DNA of 64,000 nucleotides from Brachypodius melanocephalos (GCA_013398615.1 VZSR01001459.1:8991686-9055685); one strand, 5' to 3'. Shown: positions 36,849 to 50,094, numbered from the stretch's first letter. The notes: generated by a model not told the origin, from the sequence alone. A program made the numbers and translations.

Positions 36849-38276
36849 CAGCCTCTGCTCTCTTGCAGGTGTCTTGCTGAGCCAAGGACTGGCTGATTGT
36901 CCTGGCAGCTGCTGCAGAGGGACAGCAGGACATTCATCCCATGCCTTACAGACAGATTCCTGGAAAGGCTCAGGTCGCTCTGTGCCCTCAGTGACTCAGA
37001 GAGGAGATCACGAAACACTGCATCTCATAAAACACCTCCCTCATCCTGTGCACAGCTCTGCTTCCCCAGCCCTTGGTACTTTTTCTAAATATCTGCTTAA
37101 TGTCAGCTTCATTTGTTTTAATTCACTCCAATATTCCAAACCAGCAGCAGCTGAAACCCCTCTTTCTGCAATTAGTGCAATCTTGCTCCTGCGTGAAAAT
37201 CTTTTCTCCAAGCTGCTGCCAGCTCTGAGAAGTGCACTTAAAAGAGAACTGGCTCTCAGCTGGCTTCAGGGTAGCTGGAAGTGATGTAACCTCCAGGAGC
37301 AAATACTGCTGCAAAAATATAATGTAATTTAATTTTTAGGTGGAGGGACAGACGGTAGAATTCCAGATTTTACCTTTTCTGCACTGAAATTCGAGATCTG
37401 ATGCACTATTCAATAATAAAAGGCTGGCTGTTCATCACAGGGCTTTGTCCTGTCACTGTGCCATTGTGACACAATGTTTTTTCTTGTGAATTTAGGAGTT
37501 ATGGTCAGGTTCTTAAGTGACCAAAGCTTTGTATCTTCTCCAGATTGAGAACACTGCTTGAGGAAAGACCTTGAGTATCCTGTAGGGAAGGATCCTTGCA
37601 AAGAAAAGTCTTCTCTGGGTTTTGTTTTGTGCCCCCAAGACGACTCTGGCACTGATGTCTCTTCTGAAGGTCTGGTGAATGTGGATTGATTGATTTGCGA
37701 AGCTCCCACAGTGACTCTGCTGTTCATGAGACTCCTTCCCTAAGGCCAATGCATCCGAAAGGGGGTTTGGTTTTATCAACCTCAGGCAGTGCAGAGCAGC
37801 ACAAAACCAGCCTTGAATTCCCAAAGAATTCGTGTCAGGTGAAAACCCAGGAACATTTCACAGACCAGAACGTGTGGCTGTGGTGCTTCCAGGAGAAATG
37901 ACGTGTTCCTGTGTCACTGCAGCATCACTGCCAGGCCAGCCTCGGCGTGGTGACACACCTCGTGGGTTGGTGATATCTTTCTCCCAGTGTGTGAGCTTTG
38001 CTGGTCGAATTCAGAGTTTTCACAGACACGTAAATAAACATCAAAGCCTCGTGTCAGTCCAACACCACACTGGTTGTCCCACTGCCATGGAGGAGCTGTG
38101 GCACCAGGAGATGGCATCACAAGCCCTGACTCTGTCCCAGTGTGGCCCAGGGCTGGAATTTCCTACAATCCAAAAGTTTGTCTTCCTTCAACCCTATGTC
38201 CAGCAGTACCTCATGATGTGACTTGGAAATGCTGGGGTTTGGGTGCTTTAGGAAGGCTGAACTGGAACAGAGACTG
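36849..38276. other. Gene-free unique sequence up to the second gap
   Basis: No gene is supported. The last 29 bp before the gap are copy B of the dispersed repeat listed separately. Confidence 0.5.
38248..38276 (-). repeat. Dispersed repeat end at gap edge (copy B)
   Basis: The segment ends GGAACAGAGACTG directly at the gap and is the inverted copy (27 of 29) of 20318-20346. Confidence 0.65.
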
Positions 38277-38376
38277 NNNNNNNNNNNNNNNNNNNNNNNN
38301 NNNNNNNNNNNNNNNNNNNNNNNNNNNNNNNNNNNNNNNNNNNNNNNNNNNNNNNNNNNNNNNNNNNNNNNNNNNN
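38277..38376. other. Assembly gap (100 N)
   Basis: Exactly 100 N, so of unknown true size. The left edge is formed by the inverted copy of the repeat found at the right edge of the 20213 gap. Confidence 0.98.
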
Positions 38377-39966
38377 AGTGGACAAACTGAGGCTGCCATG
38401 CCAGGCTGGCACTACCCAGAGCACGGATCAGCATCTTTAGCAGAGCTGAGGAGCTCCTTGGGAGGAGTGAACCGCGGACAACCCCGCTCCTGCACAAAGG
38501 TGTGAGCTCCATTAGGGAAAGAGCCTCGGGGAATTTGCCTTTCCTCTTTCCTCCTGCCGAGACCGTGTGAATTGGCTGGTGATGGTTTTGTTCCCTGCTT
38601 AAATCTTGCGATCTGATTTACAGCCTTTGGAGAGGCTGAGGCAAACTGTGCGGCTGAATAAAGAGGGAGAGAGCAAACCGAGGGGACTCGGGGGAGAAGC
38701 AGAGAGGAGCTGCTCCATGGATGGACCGCAGAGAAGGTGGGGTAGAAAGCCCTTGGAGAGATTCACCATCTCTCTCGCCCCTTTTTGCAGTCAGACACAT
38801 TTTCCTGGCCCGCTCACACGAGTCCATGTGTCTGCCAGCTGCCTCTTGCAAGCTCTGAAAGAAGTTATTGAGTGTTCTGAGAAAACAGCCTTGGCTCAGG
38901 GGCTCAGAGCATCAGACTGACTCCACAGAGGGCTGGAGCTCCAAAAAAACCAGTGCGATGTGCCAAGCAAGGGACTGGAAGCAGAGGTTTGGAGGATGCC
39001 TGTTATCCCAGAGAAAATAACACACTTGGAATTATTGTCTCCTGCCTTAGAGCTGGAGAAATTCAAGTTGCTGAATTTCCTCAGGTGTCCTTCTCCAAAT
39101 CACCACTGTCATCATGAAGGTTTATATCTTCAGGTCTTTGGTCCTGCAACTTCACGAAAAGCATGAAATGAAATCTAAGAAAATGAAATAAGCTGCAGAA
39201 ACATGAGGAATGCCCGAACAAAATGTGCACCAGGTAAAACTGGGTGTAATGAGGCATCCCCTCAGGCAAAACCTTTCATTCATCAGGATGATGCTGCACC
39301 TGCCTACAGGTGGGGACAGAAATTCACACCAGCAAGCTTTCCTGTGGATATGGCCATCCTGGGAACGCCTCTCTGACGGTGCTTTTGGCTCTCTGGGCTT
39401 ATTGAATCTATCTCCAAAATAACACCCTCATCTTTATTCAGCTCTGAAGCTGCACAGAGGGATTCCCTGTCTACCTGCCCTCCCTGCACACGCAGGATTC
39501 AGGAGCTCAGCAGCCCTTGGACAGCCAGTTTCCATAACAACAGAGGAGGAGGAAAAACCTCAGAAGTCCTCGGTAGCTGCATGCAGGGCTGGTTGGAGTG
39601 GCCCCCCTAAAGGCTGGGAGGAGACTCCAGAAAATTCCCTTTTCCTCCCACCACTCCCTTTTCTCACCTCCCTTGAGGCAAAACTTAAATTCTGTCGAGG
39701 TGGGAGCTGGAATGAGCAGCTCAGCTCTGCTCCTCACATGAGGGACTGATGCCTTTCAGCTCAGTCAGTTAATTTTTATCCATTATCCTTCTGCTGTGCA
39801 TTCTCCTTCCCCCCTCTCCCCGAGGGCAGTAACAGACTCAATCCCCCTGTGCAGACTCTCCAGGCACCCCCTGGGGACCCTGAGCTGTGTTTGAGGAGCA
39901 CCCAGAAGGTGTCTGGGAGCCCCAGGGACAAACCACCCTGGCCAGTGAGACCTTCAGAGTGCCATG

Positions 39967-40000
39967 GGCATCATGGAATCGCAGAACAGAATCACAGCGT
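39967..40000 (-). mobile_element. Possible CR1 3'-tail scrap
   Basis: ATCATGGAATCGCAGAACAG followed by AATCACAG resembles the reverse of a CR1 3' tail, but no CR1 body follows. Confidence 0.25.
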
Positions 40001-40172
40001 GGTGAAAACCCCTCCTTTAGTCCATAAAACACACACTTTTATTGCCAACATCCCCCATTCCACTGCCATGGTTTGCACCAGCCCCTGGCTGGTTTCTGTA
40101 TTTTTGGATCTTGTCTCAGCAGTGAGCACAAAGCCCACAGAACGCTGAACTCATGGCCATTACTGCAACAGG

Positions 40173-40187
40173 AATAATAATAATAAA
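40173..40187. repeat. (AAT)n patch
   Basis: A short run of AAT triplets. Confidence 0.8.
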
Positions 40188-43100
40188 TTATTCTGCAGGC
40201 AAAACAAGCCCTGTGCAAATTGGACAGCAAAGATGCCTCTCCAGCAGCTTTAATTTAAGGCAGTTTGGTGTTTTTCTCCTGGTTCAGAAGTGATTTGTTC
40301 ATTAATGAGCAGGGGTCTCATTCTGCTGGATGTACCCCAGTTTCACAGGGGTGTCACTGCCCTGCCCATCAGCATCACTCCTGATTTATCCCAGCACTCA
40401 GAACGTGCTCCTCTCTTACTCAGCCGTCCTTTTTTATTAATTCCAGCTTGTCTTTGCCCTTTCTGGCATCCATAACTCCAGAGGCACCAGTGAGAGCACT
40501 TACTCAGCACAGGTGAAAAGGCAGCTGCCAATTAAATCCCTGTAATTCATTGTCATTCCCAGCCCAGCAATCCATTTATCCTCTCCTTGGGTCACACTCC
40601 AAGCCAATAACCTCATCAGAGTAAACACCCTTAAGCTTCCTCATCCTCTTCATCACTCTTTAAGCCATATTTTACTTTCTCTTGGCTTTTTGCATGCTGA
40701 ATTTGCAATTCCTCCATGGCCTTGCACAACTTCTCCCACTGATTTTGCAGTCACCCCATGGAGTGAGTGGAAATCTCTGGCTTCCCACTTTTCCACCCAA
40801 TTACCTCGTTTTCTTTGGTGGAAAAAAATTAGATTTTCTGGGATACACATAAGCACAAAGGTTCCCTTTTCACGAAGGGAACTAATTCTTAGGACAAAGG
40901 TAATTATTTGTCTTGAAGGAGAAATACTTGCTGCAAAACTGTAGGGAAAAATATTGTATTTCACCTCAAATGATCAGTTTGTAATGAGCTAATGCACAAA
41001 ATATTTAAAGAGAAAACATAATTTCTATCTAAAACGACTTGATTTTGAGCTACACTGGTCAATTAATATGTTAGGAACCATCATAGGTGCCCCCAAGGGG
41101 TTATCTTGGCTTTATCACAGCAATATTTAAACCCAGCCTTGGCTGAGTGGTCTGTGACCACATCTAGGGCTGGTTTAAAAGCCATTGCTTTGAATATTTC
41201 AGGGATTTTTGGTTTGGTGAGGATTTTTTTGTTTTGTTTTTGTTTGTTTTTTTTTTTTTTAACTTGAAGATATATATTTTTTTAAATTTTATTCTCTCTC
41301 AACTGCTTGTGAGACAACACAACAGCTCCTTATTCCATTTTACATTTCAACGTGGAACATTAAAAATGCTGGAGTGTTTCAGGTAAGTCAATACTGTCTT
41401 CTCTTTTAAATCCATAACCTGCTTGCAAATTAGAGTGTATTTCTAACAGCTTAGAGCTTTTTAACCAGCACTGCTAATATTTAACTGAAATTAAAATAGC
41501 ATTAAACAGCAAATCATTCTCTTGTGAGTTTCTGGTGCCATCAACACGTCACCTTTGGACACGTGGTGACAATTTCTCAAGGCATGCTAAGGTGTCACCT
41601 AAGGGTGGCACAGTGGGGGGAAAAAAAATCCATCTGGGGTGGATTTTCATGTCCATTCTGGCCCCAGAAGAAGCTGAACCCTCCCAAATTTTGCCAGTTC
41701 ATTGGAGGTTCAGTGCCTTGCTCTGAGGGCTCGGAGCTGTGCCAGGCAGCAGCGGTGACAGCAGAAATTAAATTCCAGCGCGTCCCTCTGCCCATCTGGA
41801 AACAGCAATTCAGGCTGCTTCCTACTGACCTCACAAGATTAATTGGCACTTGATAGCCTTTATATTCTAATTTTCCACCTAAGGGCCCTGTTGTGTTTCA
41901 GCTGCTGGATCTGCAGGAAGGGCAGCTTGGTGTGGAATTAAAACTTGTGTGAGTGAAACAATTCTGGTCACAGGGACCTGCTCGTTTTGAGGTCTTGTTT
42001 GGTCTTTTCATCCCTGATTACTCCAGCTTTGGAGAGACAGGTCAGCTTACAAGGATTTCCTCTCTCAGTGGTTTGTGTCGGGGTTTTTGGCTTTGGTTTT
42101 GCTGCAGCTGCATTATTTAACATCCTTCTCTTTATTTTCAGGCAGTTCAATCTCTTGGCAATAAGGGTGGAGGAAAACAAATTGATTTTCAAGAAATACA
42201 TAAGATTATGTGACTGACCATTGCAAGAAGAGAAAACACAGTCCCTTAGTCCCTTACAAATTAGGAGATAATTAACAAGTAAATGCTGCAACTATTTAAA
42301 TTGGACTGAGATGTAGACAGGTGGAAAAGCCAGAAAAAAGTCAAATTTGAAAGGGATTTTTGTTGTATTTATAATTTGAAAGAAAATGGTAACATCACCC
42401 TTCCAGCTCCCTCCAGCAAGAAAACGTGTTAAGGCTTTCAATTTATTTTAGATGGCACAGGGAAGGAAACTCATTCCAGCAAAGATAAGAGAAACATCAA
42501 CGGTTTGAGTGTCCAGAGCTTTCCAGAGGATTGAATATCCCTGTCTGGAAAGAATTCCTTTTAGAAAAGTTCCTTTGGTACAGTGGTGATCACTGTCATC
42601 CTGGGAAAATGATGCCTGGCTCGCATTCCTGCCCAGAGGTTGGGTGTTGGCATGGGGATTTCTTTCTCTGCTGCTCCTCTAAGGGATGTGTGCAGCTCCT
42701 CAAGGGTGGATTTTCTGCAGGGCTGTGCCATGGACCCTGGAAAGGCTTGAAACTTGTAGCCAAATGTAGATTATTGGATCTGCCCATTTTTTAATTGTTA
42801 CCCATCTGTGTGCATTGAGCTCCCCAAGGAGGCAGGACACTTTTAAAATGTCCTTTCTGTCATGCATTTCATTGCTTTGGTGTGTTCTGCAGAGCCACTG
42901 CCAGAAAAAAACTCCTGTGAGCCCAGCAAAAAAGGCAGGGGCAGAAGGACTGAGAGAGCAGATTTACCAAAGCTGAAATCTGGGAGCTGCTAGAGGTGAT
43001 AGAGACACTCAGGAAAGGATCCAGGATGAATTTCCAGCTGGTGGAAAGTCTCAGAGGCAGATTAACTTCAAGGAGCTCGAAGCCAGCTCAGCTTGGACCT

Positions 43101-44601
43101 CATGGTCACTCTAAATCATTAAATCAGACTCTACTTCAGCAGGAATCTAAACACAGGTGGGTTTGTCGGGGGTTTTTCCATGGTTTTGCCTCCTCTCCCT
43201 GCTGGAATTACCCAAAGAAGGCTGCATTTGTAGGATGACACCTATCTACCTTTGCTGTGGATTTCTGAGCGAGCCAATTACCTCAAATTACCCCCTTGAG
43301 GAAATTGTGAAGCCCCCGAACAGGATGTGGCTGCTGTAACAGGATTTTTCCTGTTCCATCCCAGAGCTGGACTGTGCAGGAGGAATAAGATGTGGAGTTT
43401 GCTACAGCTGCAGCCACTTCAGAGTCAGAAAAGTCCCAAACCCAGTTTCCTTTTGCTGACAGCACTTGCATTGATGGGTTTCTTTTGAGGTCACCTTTGT
43501 GCATCCTTGGCTCAGTCCAGGCTCCTCTTGGCCTGGATCTTGTGCTGAGTTGAGCTTTTGCCACTGCTGGGCATCAATTTTTTGTGATCAGCTGACAGGA
43601 ACTTCTCATATTCTACATGCCTGATTTAATTTTTTTTTTTCTCGAGCTAAAAAGTATTTTAAAGAAAAAAAAAAAATCTGGTCTTGGTGTCAAAATGGCC
43701 CACCACAAATGATTTATCACAAGTAAGAAAATTTTACTGAGGGGCTAATTGGACTCTCTGCTTTGAAAAGAAATCACAAAATACAAGAGCAATAGAGACT
43801 TTTTGGACCTTTTTCACATTCTCTGCTCCTTCAGTTGTGGATTTTGTAGCCCTCACACAGATAAGGTTAAACCTGTGGCTTTTAAATCCCTCTGAGGCTT
43901 ACATCCCACTCAGAGCTCCATGGGGATCCCAATCCCATTACTTGAATTCCTTGTCCTTGCTCCATCCCATCCCATTTTCTGGATACTCTGGAAGAATCTC
44001 CTGCTTGCTCACAGCCAGCTGACCAAGGGGTTAAAATCACCCTCATTTACTCTTAGGTAGGATCTGAAAATTTTAGAAGTATTTATCTTTTTTTTATTTA
44101 AAAAAAGAAAATACTAGACTGCCTGCACAGTCTATTGAAATTATTACTATGTATTATCATTCTTTACAAATATAATTGTGAGTATTTGGGTAATCCCCAG
44201 CACTGTAAGTCCTTTCTTTCATCCTTGCAAGAATACAACTTCTGACCCACACTCATCATCTCACCTTAGTGACGACATTTTCAGTATTTACTGAGTGATT
44301 CTTATTTTTAATAACATTTCTCGGTTTCCCATGATATGAATTTATACATATGCATAAAAGGTTGAAGGGTTTGCTTTTTTAACAGTGTTTTCCCAATTAT
44401 TCTATTTGATAACCCCATTACTAGGGGGCTTTTTTCTCATTGAATGTCTTGTCTGAAGGGCACTGAAGAGGGATCAATCATTTATGTGCTCTGTTACATG
44501 AGAATTGCCAATATTTTTAAAGAAGTCTCATGCTGTTGGTCAAGCCATCACTTCCCTGCTTGCATAACAATTTTGTATAACTGCTCATAGCCTGACTGTG
44601 C

Positions 44602-44625
44602 AAAAAAAAAAAAAAAAAAAAAAAA
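44602..44625. repeat. Poly(A) run, 24 bp
   Basis: A pure A run. No retroelement 3' end or processed gene was recognised upstream, so it is not taken as a retrocopy tail. Confidence 0.9.
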
Positions 44626-45278
44626 GCTTTAATATTGAATTATTTGTATGCTGTTGTTTCCTGAGCCCTCCAGACTTCCATAACTTTGTCTGTCTGGTGG
44701 AATTTAAAAGCAGTCTGAGTTGTAATTGGAAAATGTGTATCATAGCTTGTAGTGTTTGGAGGCAAATTGGCTGGGCTGAAATTGCTGATGCAGGTGACCT
44801 CTTGAACACCCTGCGAGCCAGCAGTCACATTAAATTGGTAAAGGAACACAGGCAGCACCAATGGGGTCAGCAAACACCCCTCCATTGTTTTTGGGGGGGG
44901 GGTTTAATGTGGATTTTTAATGCAGCTTACTGTAAAATCAGCTTCATGGATGTAAAAAATATATAAAAAAAAATTTAAAAAAAAAAAAAGAATACAAATG
45001 ACAGCATTAGCCAGGCCCAATGTCTGTCCCTGTCTTAGGAGATCAGGGCCATTTCCTCCTCTCTCATGAAAACCAAATGAAGTCCAAGGCAATCGTGCTG
45101 CCCACGTGTGTGCACAGTTTGGGAGGGGGTGTCTGGTAATTCTGATTTAGCTGTTGATGTTCAGAGCTGTGACTGCTCGGTTTCAAGGGTAGCTACAATA
45201 ATTCTGTAAGTGTTGTTATTGCAATCCAAATGGGTTTGATTCTCAGCTAAAACCATTTCTTTACAATCCTTGATTTTC

Positions 45279-45303
45279 TTTTTTTTTTTTTTTTTTTTTT
45301 TTT
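45279..45303. repeat. Poly(T) run, 25 bp
   Basis: A pure T run. No retroelement body was recognised on the minus strand next to it. Confidence 0.9.
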
Positions 45304-45811
45304 GTGTTATGTCAGTGTAGGGTTTTTGCAGTAGGAATTTTGTGGAATTTATGTCAGTTGACCTTGACAGGAAGAAAGAAAGAAAAAAAATAAAAATTGC
45401 CACAAAGCGTTTTATTCAGCAGTTGGTGAGCAATAGGTCACTGGAAAAACACCACAGTGCTCATGGATTATCCAGGCAAAGGCTCCACTCTCCACATCCC
45501 ACCTCCACACTGGGCAGGGATCAGAACAACCTCAGGACCTCGCTGCTGAGGTTTTGTCCAGTGAGCAGCAGCTTTTGTTCAGGAATAGGAAAATCTTTAT
45601 TCCTGGGCCCCTTTAATCTCTTCCACAAACGAGCGAGATCGATGCCATTGTCCTGGCGTGAGTCATGATTCCATTCCTCTAAATACTGCAGCTTCCTCCT
45701 CCTGGGCTTTGTGCCAGCTCTCCCAGAGACCAAAAGATGCGTTTTCACTCAGCTGCTTTGGTGAGGTGAACTCACTTCTCCTTAGAAATGTCCTCGTTCC
45801 TCTGCATGGAC

Positions 45812-45958
45812 AGGGGCTGCCCCTGGATCCCTGCAAGTGTCCAAGGCCAGGTTGGACATTGGGGCTTGGAGCAGCCTGGAACAGTGGAAGGTGTCCCTAC
45901 CCATGGACTGGATGTGCTCTAACTCCCTTCCAACCCAAACCATTCTGGGGTTCTATGG
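45812..45958 (+). mobile_element. CR1 LINE fragment
   Basis: A plus-strand CR1 3' end. Blocks are AGGGGCTGCCCCTGGATCCC, CAAGTGTCCAAGGCCAGG, TTGGACATTGGGGCTTGGAG, CAGCCTGGAACAGTGGAAGG, TGTCCCTACCCATGG, CTCCCTTCCAACCCAAACC and ATTCTGGGGTTCTATGG. The 218-codon plus-strand frame at 45658-46314 runs straight through it and is not a gene. Confidence 0.93.
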
Positions 45959-46404
45959 AAAACCAGGAATGCTCTGCCGTGGCACCACTGGAGCTCAAAC
46001 CGTCCTTTCATGAATTCTGTAACAAAAGTGAGGCCCAATTCTGCCCCAGTTGTGTCCAGGGAATCTTCAGTTATTTTCTGCTGGCTGAAATGTTCTCCAG
46101 AGCTCAATCTGTCTGTCCTGAAGCAGAGCACAAACCTGTGTGGAGCTTTCTGCTCCAGCTGGGAATTAAACCAAATCCCCACCTCCAGGCTGAGCTCCCT
46201 CATCTCCTGCTGTGCCTGTTTTTCAAGGAAAAGAGACCACGACCTCCTTTTCTGATGATAACATGTGGAAATATGTGGTTGACCAGAGGATACCAGACTC
46301 AGCCCACTCTGTGAATTGTTTTCCATCCCGATCTTTGGAGCTGAACCTGTGGATGAACCCCCTTGCCTAAATGATCTTTCAGATGCACTGTTACATTCGT
46401 GCTC

Positions 46405-46500
46405 TTCAGTGTTGTGGGGTTGTTTGGGTTTTTTTTGGTTTGGTTTTTTGGGGGTTTTTTTTGGTTTGTTTTTTTTTTTTTTTTTGATTTGTTTTCAAGC
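46405..46500. repeat. G/T-rich low-complexity tract
   Basis: Runs of TTTGG and TTTTTTGGGGG type are followed by 17 T at 46469-46485. It resembles the tracts at 6925 and 22191 in composition. Confidence 0.75.
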
Positions 46501-48220
46501 TACATCTCGCTGCTTTCTTTCAGAAGGACTGTAGGAAACCAACTGGAAAATAAGAACCAAATATTTCCCCGAATTTGAGCCTGAACCTCTTCGTGTGTGC
46601 ACAGCAGACAGGCAGCTCGCTGTATTTTGGTGTCAGATTTGTTATTACAGATTAGATCAATTGTCTGGCTGCAGTAGCAAACCCTCCCTTGTAATGCACT
46701 TAGTCAGTTGTGAAATCATGGACTCAGTAGTGGGAAAACCAGAAAATTCTCCATAACCCCTCCAAGCCATCAATTTATGCCCTGAAGCATGAGATTTGAT
46801 TACCATTGTTATTGTCTTAGCTTGCATAGTTACAAATGTTATTAGCAGTCATAAAATTATCCAGCCTTAAAAAAAAATCAGATTAGGGGGAGGAAAAAGA
46901 AAAATCCCAATATTTCACTCTGGGTTTTTCAAAGCCTGAATTTCTGGGATTGCTTTGAAAATGGTAGTTCCTTTAATTCACTTTAAATTTGCTGTCCTTT
47001 GATCACATGGATTTCTCCTGGACTCTCATTAGGAAGGGATAGATGAGCATTTTCTGGCACATTTGGAGTTTCTCTCTGCTCAAGACCCATCCAACTTTCA
47101 GCATTCCGAAGCTAAGTGTTGATGGGGTGTGTTTATAATCAGATCACTCAGCTCTGTGTTGAATAAACCATCAGCAGGATGTGCATCACCCTCTCTCTCG
47201 TTTGTGGTTTTCCCTCAATGGCTCAAATCTTTTCCTCTGAACTCCTAAAGCAGCTCAGTGCTTCTCAAGCTGCATCTCAGCTGGTATAACTTAAATACTC
47301 TAAAAATATAAAAAAGTTAAGGAAAAGACTGCAAAATGTTGCAGCAGGGCATAATTTCAAAATTTAGATGGCATCATGTCAATAATTTCAGCCACTTAAT
47401 TTGTCCAGGACCAAACCAGATCCCCAGAAGCTTGTCCTATTTTTTTTTTTTTTAAATCTGCATCAAACTGTGGTTCTTGATATTAAAATACATTCCCATC
47501 TTTGCATATCTACCTATTCAGAAAACCACAGCATCTTTATTAAGGAGCTCTGCTGATGGGGTATGTGCTGGCAATTACAAGCAAATTGATTTCCTCCCCA
47601 GAAAATCTGGCCAATCTGTTCTTTTGTCCTGAGTAATTCACGTGTCTGAAATGGCATTTAGAGCAGGATTGGGAATCTTCTGAGCCTGCCACCAGACTCT
47701 GAACAGGGTTTAAAACGGTGGGTGTGTCTCGAGGGAGAACATTGGGGGAATCAGGTAACAAGTTACAGTTGGGATTAGCAAAACACACCCCATGTTCCTT
47801 CTGCCTCATTCAGTCAATGCCTGAGATAAATATTCTGAGGAGATTTCCTCACACTTGATTTCAGACAATATTATGCATTTAATCTGTATTTTAAATATGT
47901 GATCTGTAGCAGCCTAGAGAGAATTAATTTTTTCCAGTGTTTCCAGCAGTGTTGCTCCCTCACTCTCACATCAAGCAGAGGGTCTGATGAAAAGGCCCCT
48001 TGATTTTCAGCAGGAAATCCCAAAATAAAGAGCAGTTTTGTGAGACACAGAGAGGACCACACTGAGCTTCTCTGTCCTTATTTCTGCTTGGTGCAGACTT
48101 AAGTGCAATGACATTTGCCCCATTTCACTGCCCAGTGGAATGTGAAGCACGATTGATTATGTCTATTTACACTTTACTTAAGGCAAAACCTATTCTCAAA
48201 TAGATTTAGCTAGTGCCATG

Positions 48221-48237
48221 TTATTATTATTATTATT
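48221..48237. repeat. (TTA)n microsatellite
   Basis: A run of five to six TTA units. Confidence 0.88.
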
Positions 48238-49440
48238 CTTATTAACAGGAACACATTTTATTTTGCAGGTGTGGAGCAGCTCTGGGGAATCTGCTGTGCC
48301 TGGACTTTGCCATCAGCTGGCTTCCTAGCAGGAGAAAGCTTTAGTCACAATTCTGGGTGAAGAATGAAAACCATTTAATGCTTTCCACATTTATGGCCTC
48401 AAACGTGAACCTTGGGAAAATCCCATTGACAGAGAGGATCTAAAAGCTGGGCCAGGGAAGCAGGGAATTTTGCTGCATTTTGCAAGCCCAGTTTCTCTCT
48501 GTGGCACAGGAACATAGGGAGGGGCAGGCTGGGAAGTGGCTTTGGCTTCAGCCCTGCCTCCAGCAGGCTCTGGAGGTCATGAAATTGGTCTCTCTCTTCT
48601 TTTTGTCTTCTTCTTGCTCTTCCCTGCAAAAATCAGCCTGGAAACTCCTGGTGCTGCCGAGGCATCCCGGGTGGAACACTCAGGGTGGGCTGGGGAGGGT
48701 GAGAGCCTCTGGCTCTGCTTTTCATCCTCCTGGCAATGGCAGGAGGGGCAGTGCCAGCTCCCCCTGGCTCTCCCAGCTCTCTTATCTCTGCTCCCAGACA
48801 AGCAGCTTCCCAGCCTCTATTGCCAAGGCTCCAGTGAATCTCCAAACCTCTGGGTTGGAGTGAATCTCGATGGTTTTGTTGGTACTGGGTCAAATGGCTT
48901 CTCAAGCCGTGGGCAGCCCCCATCCACTCCTCTGGAGCTGCCTCCTTGTCCATTTATTTCCTGAGTTTCTGCTCACAGGGCACAGGTCTGTTGCTTAGCT
49001 CTTGGTTGCTTTGGAAAGCAATGTGCTGTCAATATAACATTTGACTGTCTTGGGATGGAACAGTGCCTCAATTCAGGATCTGGCATGGAGGGCAGGACCC
49101 AAAGGGAGGATTCCCAGCCCTCTGTGTGTGCTCTGGGCAGGGTGTTTGCCACACAGAAATCTGCCCAACTTCTGAGCTTCCTCAGCAGCTTTCCATGCTT
49201 TGCTCCATGCAATTACATTGGTGCCAGTTCACTTATGCATATTTTGATATCAAAATTCTATGTATTAATTGCCTGACTTAGCATGATTGCAAACTTACCA
49301 TTGTTTTAAGTGTTTGCATTTACTTAACAAATATATTCAACTACTCTGCCCTTTTCCCTTCCAGTTTTCAGATCTTTTTTCTTTTACTGCCATCTTTATA
49401 ACGCCTTTCCTTAAATTTAATTATTTACTTCCCACCCAAA

Positions 49441-50094
49441 AGGCAAGCTCACTGACTTAAATCTGCTGGAGATGAACAACGCCGGTGGGCCACTACATCC
49501 ACAAATTCCAATTGCCACTGTCCCCAAACGCTAATAATCCCCGGGAGTGCCACTGTGCTTCGCTAGGGTGGGTTCACGGTTTAATGCCCGTGAATGTTAC
49601 TGTGTGATTATTGCTCACCGCATCAGGCAAGGCTCGGAGAAAAGCAAAGCACCCAAAGGTCAGCAGCGAGACAGAAATGTCTGAAGAGCCCGAGCCCTCA
49701 TGCAAATGATGCTGTCTGACCTTCCCCACCTCTCGGGATGGAGTGCTTAAGACAATGACTGGCAGGTTTGTGACGACTGTCCTTACCAATCACTTAGAAA
49801 TTTAGCCAGTTCCACGCAGGGCTCGGAGAATGAAGGGAGCAGCCAGGCAGAGTCCGGGCGCTCAAGCGCACACGTGAACCTGGGCTGGTTTTGTGGCCAT
49901 GTGCAGAACACGCAGCGAAAATCACACAGCGAGGCATTGGCAGAAAGAAAGGTCGAGGAAAAGAGGGATCTCCGAGGTTTGGTGTTGGGGTGGTTTGGGT
50001 ACATGAGGGTTTGGTGGGGAGAGGCGTGAGGTGCTAAACCCAGTTGCGGTTTTCTTCATCTTCATCCTTTCCTCTGAAAACCAGCGACATTTCT
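49441..50094. promoter_or_regulatory. Upstream flank of the CpG island, candidate regulatory DNA
   Basis: This is unique, repeat-free sequence next to the CpG island. CpG frequency rises here compared with the rest of the window. It contains an octamer-type POU site ATGCAAAT at 49700-49707. Proximal promoter or enhancer function is inference from position. No TATA box or start site could be fixed. Confidence 0.3.

Larger units (their letters stand above)
38377..45811. other. Gene-free, mostly unique sequence
   Basis: No gene, RNA or long repeat was recognised. Contents are a possible CR1 tail scrap at 39967-40000, an (ATA)n patch at 40173-40187, a T run at 41247-41260, a 24-A run at 44602-44625 and a 25-T run at 45279-45303. 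A good splice-donor match (CAG followed by GTAAGT) at 41383 has no convincing exon upstream. Confidence 0.55.
45959..49440. other. Gene-free, mostly unique sequence
   Basis: No gene is supported. A G/T-rich tract lies at 46405-46500 and a (TTA)n microsatellite at 48221-48237. The 46610-46870 part is unique and AT-rich and may be conserved non-coding DNA. The frames at 48480-48964 overlap one another on both strands. Confidence 0.55.

Noticed and set aside
41244..41390. Possible exon ending at a strong donor (CAG/GTAAGT at 41383) after a T-rich acceptor-like tract.
   Set aside because: The acceptor is poorly defined, the stretch is AT-rich, and no meaningful reading frame or partner exon was found.
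44602..44625. Poly(A) run as the tail of a processed pseudogene.
   Set aside because: No gene-like sequence, poly(A) signal context or flanking duplication was recognised upstream.
45279..45303. Poly(T) run as the tail of a minus-strand retrocopy.
   Set aside because: The sequence to its right does not read as a gene or retroelement and no flanking duplication was seen.
45658..46314. Plus-strand frame of 218 codons.
   Set aside because: It runs through the CR1 copy at 45812-45958 and has no recognisable protein outside it.
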